Assembly: GCA_002083515.1 (NCBI GenBank)
Contig: LWDN01000048.1
Coordinates: 8,078 to 26,867 of the forward strand
Direction of reading: 5' to 3'
Length of the DNA stretch: 18,790 bases
Origin: Proteobacteria bacterium HN_bin10
GTDB lineage: Bacteria > Pseudomonadota > Alphaproteobacteria > Caulobacterales > Aquidulcibacteraceae
In this document: piece by piece, positions 14,140-18,790 of the stretch
How positions within the stretch are numbered: the first letter of the stretch is position 1
Layout: each line of letters starts with the position of its first letter
The notes under the pieces: generated by a model
What the model was told of the DNA's origin: nothing
Databases searched by the model: none
The model's input: only the letters and a program-made list of their open reading frames with translations
Made by a program: the position numbers and the translations under genes

Positions 14140-16053
14140 CTATTCCTTCTCCAGCCGCGCCAGCACCACGCCCTCGCTCACCTGGACCCCGGCTTTGGCG
14201 TTGAGTTCGGCGAGCTTGCCGTCGAACGGCGCGGTGAGCGTATGCTCCATCTTCATGGCTTCGAGCACGAGGATGGCGTCGCCCTTCTTCAGCTTCGCGC
14301 CGGCCTTCGCGGCGACGGAGACGATCTTGCCCGGCATCGGCGACAGAATCGCGCCGTCGCCGGCGGCCAGCTCGCCGCCTTCGGCTTCGCCGGTATCGAG
14401 GGTGAATTCATAGGCTTCGCCGTTGTCGAACATAACGACGCCATCGTCAGATTTGGCCCAGTACATGACCGGGCGCCCGGCCAACCTTGCCTCCAGACGC
14501 TGCCCCCGCCAGCGAAGCCGCACACGACGCGCCATCTCGGCATTCAGCCTGAAGCCCGTCAACATCGCCCAAGGCGAGGCCCACGTCTGCGGTTGGAGTC
14601 GCGTCGCCTTGTTCGGCGCCGTGTTGAGATGCTGGAACTCAAACGCGGCGGCGGTGAGCGCCGCTTCGCTCGGTGGCGGGGTTTTCGACAACGCCTCGCC
14701 GCGCGCCGCGATCAGACCGGTATCGATAGCGCCCGCAGCAAAATCCGCGTCGCGCAGGCACCGGCTCACGAAACCGGCGTTCGAATGCACGGGCCACACG
14801 CAAACCTCGTTCATCGCGCGCGCAAGCTTGGCTATGGCCTCGGCGCGCGTGGCGCCGCGCGTGATGATCTTGGCGATCATCGGATCGTAGTACGGCGTCA
14901 CTTCATCGCGCTGATCCACCGCCGCATCCACACGCGCTTCATCCTCCGGCATGTCGGGCAAACGCAAGGTGTGAAGCACGCCCGTGCTTGGCAGAAATCC
15001 AGCATCAGGGTTTTCCGCATACAGCCGCGCCTCGATGGCGTGGCCGTTGATCTTCAGCTCTTCTTGGCGGAGCGGCAGTTTTTCGCCGCTTGCCACACGC
15101 AATTGCCATTCGACCAAGTCCTGCCCCGTGATCTCTTCGGTTACCGGGTGCTCGACCTGGAGCCGCGTGTTCATTTCCATGAACCAGATGCGGTCGGCGC
15201 GTAGGCCCTCGCTCGCATCGGCGATGAACTCGACCGTGCCGGCGCCGACATAATTCACGGCTTTCGCCGCAAGCACGGCCGCTTCGGTGACGGCTTTGCG
15301 CGTGGCATCGTCCATGCCTGGCGCGGGCGCTTCTTCGATCACCTTCTGGTGGCGACGCTGCAGCGAGCAATCGCGTTCGAACAAATGCACGACATTGCCG
15401 TGCGTATCGCCGAACACCTGCACCTCGATGTGGCGCGGGCGCTGCACATACATTTCGAGCAGCACGCGATCGTCGCCGAACGCCGCCGCCGCCTCGCGCT
15501 TAGCCGACGCGAGCGCGGCCTTGAACTCAGCCTTCTTCTCGACCTTGCGCATGCCTTTGCCGCCGCCGCCGGCGACGGCTTTGATCAGCACCGGATAGCC
15601 GATCGCGTCGGCCTCCTTCTGCAAGCGCTCTTCACTTTGATCTTCGCCGAGATAGCCCGGCGTCGTCGGCACGCCGGCTTCGGCCATGAGTTTCTTGGCG
15701 GCGTCCTTGAGGCCCATGGCGCGGATCGAGTCCGGCTTCGGACCGATCCAGATCAGGCCCGCATCGATGACTCCTTGAGCGAAATCGGCGTTCTCGGAGA
15801 GAAAGCCGTATCCGGGATGGATGCCTTGGGCAGCCGTTTGCTTCGCAGCAGCGATGATCTTCTCGCCGCGCAGATAGCTCTCCTTCGCGGGCGACGCGCC
15901 GATGTGCACGGCTTCATCCGCCTCGCGCACGTGCAGCGCTTTGGCGTCAGCGTCGGAATAGACAGCGACCGTACGCACGCCGAGGCGCTTCGCGGTGCGA
16001 ATGACGCGGCGTGCGATCTCGCCCCGGTTGGCGATGAGGACGGATTTAAGCAC
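14140..16053 (-). CDS. mccA: acyl-CoA carboxylase biotin carboxylase/biotin carrier subunit, probable methylcrotonyl-CoA carboxylase alpha
   Basis: Carboxylates its own biotin using ATP and bicarbonate, for transfer to an acyl-CoA by the partner beta subunit; in methylcrotonyl-CoA carboxylase this is a step of leucine degradation. The 637-residue chain opens with LKSVLIANRGEIARRVI (biotin carboxylase N-domain). The ATP-grasp glycine loop is GGGGKGMRKV, followed by MEMNTRLQVEHPVTE and the carboxylase C-domain. The biotinyl domain ends the protein with EAMKMEHT, biotin on about Lys601. The GTG at 16053 is chosen because homology starts there; the frame runs open to 16140. It overlaps the upstream small gene by 8 bp. 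Propionyl- or geranyl-CoA carboxylase subunits look similar, so the substrate rests on the beta subunit. Confidence 0.92.
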   Translation of the reverse strand: MLKSVLIANRGEIARRVIRTAKRLGVRTVAVYSDADAKALHVREADEAVHIGASPAKESYLRGEKIIAAAKQTAAQGIHPGYGFLSENADFAQGVIDAGLIWIGPKPDSIRAMGLKDAAKKLMAEAGVPTTPGYLGEDQSEERLQKEADAIGYPVLIKAVAGGGGKGMRKVEKKAEFKAALASAKREAAAAFGDDRVLLEMYVQRPRHIEVQVFGDTHGNVVHLFERDCSLQRRHQKVIEEAPAPGMDDATRKAVTEAAVLAAKAVNYVGAGTVEFIADASEGLRADRIWFMEMNTRLQVEHPVTEEITGQDLVEWQLRVASGEKLPLRQEELKINGHAIEARLYAENPDAGFLPSTGVLHTLRLPDMPEDEARVDAAVDQRDEVTPYYDPMIAKIITRGATRAEAIAKLARAMNEVCVWPVHSNAGFVSRCLRDADFAAGAIDTGLIAARGEALSKTPPPSEAALTAAAFEFQHLNTAPNKATRLQPQTWASPWAMLTGFRLNAEMARRVRLRWRGQRLEARLAGRPVMYWAKSDDGVVMFDNGEAYEFTLDTGEAEGGELAAGDGAILSPMPGKIVSVAAKAGAKLKKGDAILVLEAMKMEHTLTAPFDGKLAELNAKAGVQVSEGVVLARLEKE

Positions 16054-16483
16054 TGGTCGGCTCTTTTGGGAGAAATGGCAATGACAGGGTGATGTACCCC
16101 TCGTGATATGCTTCAACGCACGCGCCTGAGCGCTGGTCAAACACCCAGAACTCGGTCACCAGCACATCATCCCACGTTTCGACAAATTGCATTAGCGCCA
16201 ACACGTCGTCACGTGCTCCTGTGGCGACGATGTCATCGGTGGCGTCCGCGAAAAAGACACTAACTTTGTCTGAAAACACCGGGTGCCTACGCATCATCTC
16301 CGAGATGGTCTTTGTCAGGTCGATATGCGTGTGGACGCGTTCGAGATGGCCTTCGCTCGGCCACGAAATCCCCGATACGGCCCAGGCGTATCGACCCGAT
16401 AGGAACGCGTTGAAGCGATCTACCGCGGCTTCAGCATCAACGATGCTCACGCTCGGGAATCTTCGCTCAAGCTCCACGCGCAT
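16046..16483 (-). CDS. hypothetical 145-residue protein inside the carboxylase operon
   Basis: No family is recognised. The translation from the ATG at 16483 starts MRVELERRFPSVSIVDAEA and ends PFLPKEPTSA. It is soluble in appearance, with no signal peptide or membrane segment, rich in acidic residues and aromatic in the second half (FVETWDDVLVTEFWVFDQ). The start lies 4 bases after the mccB stop, and the stop overlaps the mccA GTG start by 8 bases, so it appears locked into the operon by translational coupling. Base composition is visibly less GC-rich than the neighbours, with more A/T at third positions. It could be an accessory or regulatory factor for the carboxylase, or a recently acquired gene of unrelated role such as an immunity-type protein; neither is demonstrated. 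Confidence 0.7.
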   Translation of the reverse strand: MRVELERRFPSVSIVDAEAAVDRFNAFLSGRYAWAVSGISWPSEGHLERVHTHIDLTKTISEMMRRHPVFSDKVSVFFADATDDIVATGARDDVLALMQFVETWDDVLVTEFWVFDQRSGACVEAYHEGYITLSLPFLPKEPTSA

Positions 16484-16487
16484 TTCG

Positions 16488-18092
16488 TTACATCCTGAAC
16501 ACGCCAAAGCGTGTCTCGGGAATTGGCGCGTTGAGGGCCGCGCTGATCGCAAGCCCCAACACGTCGCGCGTCTGCGCCGGATCGATGATGCCATCGTCCC
16601 ATAGCCGCGCGGTGGCGTGATACGGATCGCCTTCGGCTTCGTAGCGGGCGCGGATTGGGTCTTTGAACTTTTCTTCGTCGGCTTTCGCCCAGCTCTCGCC
16701 TTTCGCCTCCATGCCGTCGCGCTTCACTTGCGCGAGCACGGACGCTGCTTGTTCGCCGCCCATGACGGAGATGCGCGAGTTGGGCCAGGTGAAGAGGAAG
16801 CGTGGGCTATAGGCGCGCCCGCACATGCCGTAATTGCCGGCGCCGAACGAGCCGCCGATTAGCACGGTGAATTTCGGCACTTCGGCGGAGGCGACGGCTG
16901 TCACCATCTTCGCGCCATCCTTGGCGATGCCGCCCGCTTCGTATTTGCCGCCGACCATGAAGCCGGAAATGTTTTGCAGGAAGAAAAGCGGAATGCCGCG
17001 CTTGCAGGCGAGCTCGATGAAATGCGCACCCTTCTGCGCGCTTTCGCTAAACAGGATGCCGTTGTTGGCGAGGATCGCGACGGGAAAGCCCCAGATGCGC
17101 GCAAAGCCCGTGACGAGTGTGGGGCCATAGAGCGGACGGAATTCATCCAGCTCGCTGCCGTCCACGATCCGGGCGATGACTTCGCGGACATCGTAGGGTG
17201 TGCGCACATCATCGGGAATGACGCCGTAGATGCTTTCGGCATCATAAGCGGGTGCAATCGGTTCGCGCAGGTCGAGACCGACTTGCTTCACGGTGTTCAG
17301 ATTCGCGACGATGCGTCGAACGATGTGCAGCGCATGCGCGTCGTCTTGCGCGAGGTGATCGACGACGCCGCTCTTGCGCGCGTGCATGTCGCCGCCGCCG
17401 AGATCTTCGGCGCTGATCACTTCGCCGGTCGCGGCTTTCACCAGCGGAGGCCCACCCAGAAAGATGGTGCCTTGGTTGCGGACGATGACGGTTTCATCGC
17501 TCATCGCCGGCACGTAGGCGCCGCCGGCGGTGCATGAGCCCATGACGCAGGCGATTTGCGCGATACCTTCGGCGCTCATGCGCGCTTGGTTGTAGAAGAT
17601 GCGGCCGAAATGGTCTCGGTCGGGGAAGACTTCGGCCTGGTGCGGCAGGTTCGCGCCGCCGCTATCGACGAGATAGACGCACGGCAGCTTGTTCTGCATC
17701 GCGATCTCTTGCGCGCGCAGGTGCTTCTTCACCGTCATCGGAAAATAGGCGCCGCCCTTCACCGTGGCGTCGTTAGCGACGATCATCACTTCGCGGCCGG
17801 AGACGCGGCCAACGCCGGTGATCACGCCAGCCGCGGGCGCTTCGCCGTTGTAGAGATCGTAAGCCGCGAGCGAGCCGACTTCGAGAAACGGCGCACCGGG
17901 ATCAAGCAAGCGCTCAACGCGTTCTCTTGGAAGCAGCTTGTTGCGCTCCGTATGACGCTTGCGGGCGCTCTCGGGGCCGCCCTTGGCGATCTCAGCCGTG
18001 CGCTCGCGCAATTGCTGCGCCAAGCCACGATGATGCGCGGCGTTTTTTTGAAACGTCTCGGAATTCGGATCGATTTGGCTTTTTAGCTTCAT
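16488..18092 (-). CDS. mccB: methylcrotonyl-CoA carboxylase carboxyltransferase (beta) subunit
   Basis: Transfers the carboxyl group from biotin to 3-methylcrotonyl-CoA in leucine catabolism. The 534-residue protein has the expected length and carries ERNKLLPRERVERLLDPG, VYLVDSGGANLPHQAEVFPD, MGSCTAGGAYVPAMSDE, IFLGGPPLVKAATGE and FLQNISGFMVGGKYEAGG. FGAGNYGMCGRAYSPRFLF and SVMGGEQAASVL follow. These are methylcrotonyl-type rather than propionyl- or acetyl-type carboxyltransferase sequences. The ATG at 18092 is preceded by GGAGAAGAG, which belongs to a palindromic repeat, and overlaps the stop of the DUF559 gene as ATGA. Codons 15-17 contain a run of seven A. A diverged copy of codons 1-17 lies about 600 bp upstream. 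Isovaleryl-CoA dehydrogenase, the usual neighbour, is not in the window. Confidence 0.95.
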   Translation of the reverse strand: MKLKSQIDPNSETFQKNAAHHRGLAQQLRERTAEIAKGGPESARKRHTERNKLLPRERVERLLDPGAPFLEVGSLAAYDLYNGEAPAAGVITGVGRVSGREVMIVANDATVKGGAYFPMTVKKHLRAQEIAMQNKLPCVYLVDSGGANLPHQAEVFPDRDHFGRIFYNQARMSAEGIAQIACVMGSCTAGGAYVPAMSDETVIVRNQGTIFLGGPPLVKAATGEVISAEDLGGGDMHARKSGVVDHLAQDDAHALHIVRRIVANLNTVKQVGLDLREPIAPAYDAESIYGVIPDDVRTPYDVREVIARIVDGSELDEFRPLYGPTLVTGFARIWGFPVAILANNGILFSESAQKGAHFIELACKRGIPLFFLQNISGFMVGGKYEAGGIAKDGAKMVTAVASAEVPKFTVLIGGSFGAGNYGMCGRAYSPRFLFTWPNSRISVMGGEQAASVLAQVKRDGMEAKGESWAKADEEKFKDPIRARYEAEGDPYHATARLWDDGIIDPAQTRDVLGLAISAALNAPIPETRFGVFRM

Positions 18093-18484
18093 GTCGCACT
18101 CTTCTCCCCCTCTCCTAGAGGGAGAGGGGGCGGGGGGAGAGGTGATTCGCGCTTGCGGTAACCGGATTCTGGTCGCGAAAGCAGCGCCGTTCTGACTTGC
18201 CCAAGCCAGTACGCGCTGCTGAGGATTTCCGACTCCTTGAAGCGAAGAACGCGGAAGCCCTCCGCTGTCAGCCAGGCGTCGCGTCTCGCGTCGTGGGTTT
18301 GCGCTTCGCCGCTTTCGTGCAGCGGGCCATCGATTTCAACGATGAGCCTTCGCCGCAGACAGACAAAATCTGCCCAGTAGCGTCCGAGCCGATATTCGCG
18401 GCGAAACGCAAAGCCCTCGACGCGAAGCGCGCGCAATTGCTTCCACGCTTCGATCTCACCGCGCGAGGGTGTTCGCTTTCTCAT
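18089..18484 (-). CDS. DUF559-domain protein, Vsr/PD-(D/E)XK nuclease-like
   Basis: Small protein of 131 residues. The core reads FRREYRLGRYWADFVCLRRR followed by LIVEIDGPLHE, then RRDAWLTAEGFRVLRFKESE. Asp in ADFVC and Glu-x-Asp in VEIDG fit the metal-binding pattern of PD-(D/E)XK folds related to very-short-patch repair nucleases. DUF559 proteins are widespread but have no settled function. The ATG at 18484 opens the conserved domain (MRKRTPSRGEIEAWKQLRAL); a longer start at 18547 would read through a repeat. The C-terminal tail (ESPLPPPPLPLGEGEKSAT) is translated from palindromic repeat DNA, and its stop overlaps the mccB ATG. The gene and flanking repeats look like an insertion in front of mccB. 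Confidence 0.8.
   Translation of the reverse strand: MRKRTPSRGEIEAWKQLRALRVEGFAFRREYRLGRYWADFVCLRRRLIVEIDGPLHESGEAQTHDARRDAWLTAEGFRVLRFKESEILSSAYWLGQVRTALLSRPESGYRKRESPLPPPPLPLGEGEKSAT
18106..18130. repeat. CT/GA-rich palindromic repeat, copy A
   Basis: CCCCCTCTCC (18106-18115) and GGAGAGGGGG (18121-18130) are perfect inverted arms around TAGAG. The copy lies between the DUF559 core and mccB, encodes the Pro-rich tail of DUF559, and its flank supplies the purine-rich ribosome site of mccB. Confidence 0.75.
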
Positions 18485-18500
18485 GCGCGCGCTCTTCCCG

Positions 18501-18517
18501 CTCCCCTCGAGGGGGAG
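18501..18517. repeat. CT/GA-rich palindromic repeat, copy B
   Basis: CTCCCCTC followed by GAGGGGGAG (18501-18517) forms a near-perfect palindrome with one extra G. It lies just upstream of the DUF559 start and is followed by a GGGGTGAGAG tail typical of this alphaproteobacterial repeat class. Confidence 0.7.
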
Positions 18518-18623
18518 AGGACCAGGGGGTGGGGTGAGAGTACACAATTCTCCAAATGAGAAGGAGCCTCGCGTTCCTCGCGCTGAACGTTCAAGCCGCC
18601 GCGCCGATCACCTCCACCCCTAA

Positions 18624-18648
18624 CCCCTCCTCCCTCTAGGAGGAGGGG
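18624..18648. repeat. CT/GA-rich palindromic repeat, copy C
   Basis: CCCCTCCTCC (18624-18633) and GGAGGAGGGG (18639-18648) are perfect 10-base arms around CTCTA. The copy abuts the mccB 5' fragment, beginning almost exactly where homology to mccB stops. Nothing gene-like was seen in the roughly 75 bases between copies B and C beyond open shadow frames. Confidence 0.7.
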
Positions 18649-18651
18649 GAC

Positions 18652-18702
18652 GTTCTTGGCGAAGGCTTCGGAATTTGGATCTATTGACGACTTAAGCTTC
18701 AT
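18652..18702 (-). pseudogene. fragment of a carboxyltransferase gene: diverged copy of mccB codons 1-17
   Basis: From an ATG at 18702 the minus strand reads MKLKSSIDPNSEAFAKN, against MKLKSQIDPNSETFQKN for the intact mccB: 14 of 17 residues identical. Of those 14 codons, eight differ synonymously, so this is not a fresh duplication. Homology ends at codon 17, where repeat C begins. No clear ribosome site precedes the ATG. The frame continues to 18481 through repeat DNA as a Gly/Arg-rich string that does not look like a real protein. It is best read as the stranded 5' end of an mccB-type gene interrupted by an insertion. Confidence 0.7.
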
Positions 18703-18714
18703 GGTTGCCGTACA

Positions 18715-18740
18715 TCTGGACCGCCGGCGCCCTCGCCGGC
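18715..18740 (+). repeat. third copy of the TGGACCGCCGGCG palindromic repeat
   Basis: TCTGGACCGCCGGCG with loop CCCT and then CGCCGGC repeats the arm of the composite element at 13994-14137; its loop is CCCT, as in the inverted arm there (CCCC in the forward arm). It sits just upstream of the mccB fragment. Sequence beyond it does not resemble the inside of the composite element. The remaining bases to the window end show no recognisable gene. Confidence 0.75.
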
Positions 18741-18790
18741 AATTGCTTCAGCCTGCAACACCGGCGCTCGTTGAGACACCGTATGCCGGC

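Noticed and set aside
13936..15204. 422-codon open frame running from the cytidylyltransferase end across mccA
   Set aside because: It crosses the palindromic element and the convergent gene; the translation is Arg/His-rich with no motif, a shadow of mccA.
18106..18648. CRISPR array from the three CT/GA-rich repeats
   Set aside because: Spacing is irregular (hundreds versus about 100 bases), the copies are divergent palindromes, and no cas genes are present.
18481..18702. 73-codon frame starting MKLKSSIDPNSEAF as a functional small protein
   Set aside because: Only the first 17 codons resemble a protein; the rest is translated repeat DNA. Reported as a gene fragment instead.

Overview
The window looks like a chromosomal segment of a high-GC alphaproteobacterium, most likely from Caulobacterales or a Hyphomonadaceae-type relative. 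This is judged from codon use, from Caulobacter-style promoter sequences, from short palindromic intergenic repeats of the alphaproteobacterial type, and from a possible 2,3-diaminoglucose lipid A gene pair. There is no rRNA, tRNA, CRISPR array or recognisable transposase.

Layout. (1) 1-4957, amino-sugar block: a truncated glmM on the minus strand lies divergent from glmS. glmS is followed by a Gfo/Idh/MocA dehydrogenase overlapping its stop codon, then a PLP sugar aminotransferase. The last two fit GnnA/GnnB, which turn UDP-GlcNAc into its 3-amino derivative for amide-linked lipid A. (2) 5050-8027, secretion block: a PrtD-type type I secretion ABC exporter and its HlyD-family adaptor, overlapping by 4 bp, with no substrate or outer-membrane gene in view. 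(3) 8041-13991, acidic-sugar block: an AGE-family epimerase/isomerase on the minus strand, divergent from a tightly packed five-gene operon. That operon holds a NeuB-type synthase, a KdsC-like HAD phosphatase, a short-chain dehydrogenase, an aldehyde dehydrogenase and a NeuA-type CMP-sugar synthetase. Synthase, phosphatase and CMP-transferase together form a complete route through a 9-phosphate intermediate to a CMP-activated nonulosonate, as for Kdn or Neu5Ac-9-P. The dehydrogenase pair inserted in the middle is not part of the classical routes. (4) 14140-18702, catabolic block on the minus strand: DUF559 nuclease-like gene, carboxyltransferase subunit (mccB), an unknown 145-residue protein, and biotin carboxylase/biotin-carrier subunit (mccA) of an acyl-CoA carboxylase, probably methylcrotonyl-CoA carboxylase of leucine breakdown.

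Repeats mark the seams. A 104-bp inverted-repeat element fills most of the gap between the GnnA-like and GnnB-like genes. A 144-bp composite palindrome fills almost exactly the space between the convergent stop codons of the CMP-transferase and mccA, and a third copy of its arm lies near the right edge. Three CT/GA-rich palindromes surround the DUF559 gene, and beyond them lies a diverged copy of the first 17 codons of mccB, suggesting an insertion followed by rebuilding of the gene's 5' end.

The first three blocks together look like a cell-surface locus (lipid A backbone sugar, protein export, CMP-activated acidic sugar). No glycosyltransferase, flippase or acceptor protein is present, so the destination of the acidic sugar cannot be read from this window. 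All functional calls are from reading translations and motifs; no database search was run.
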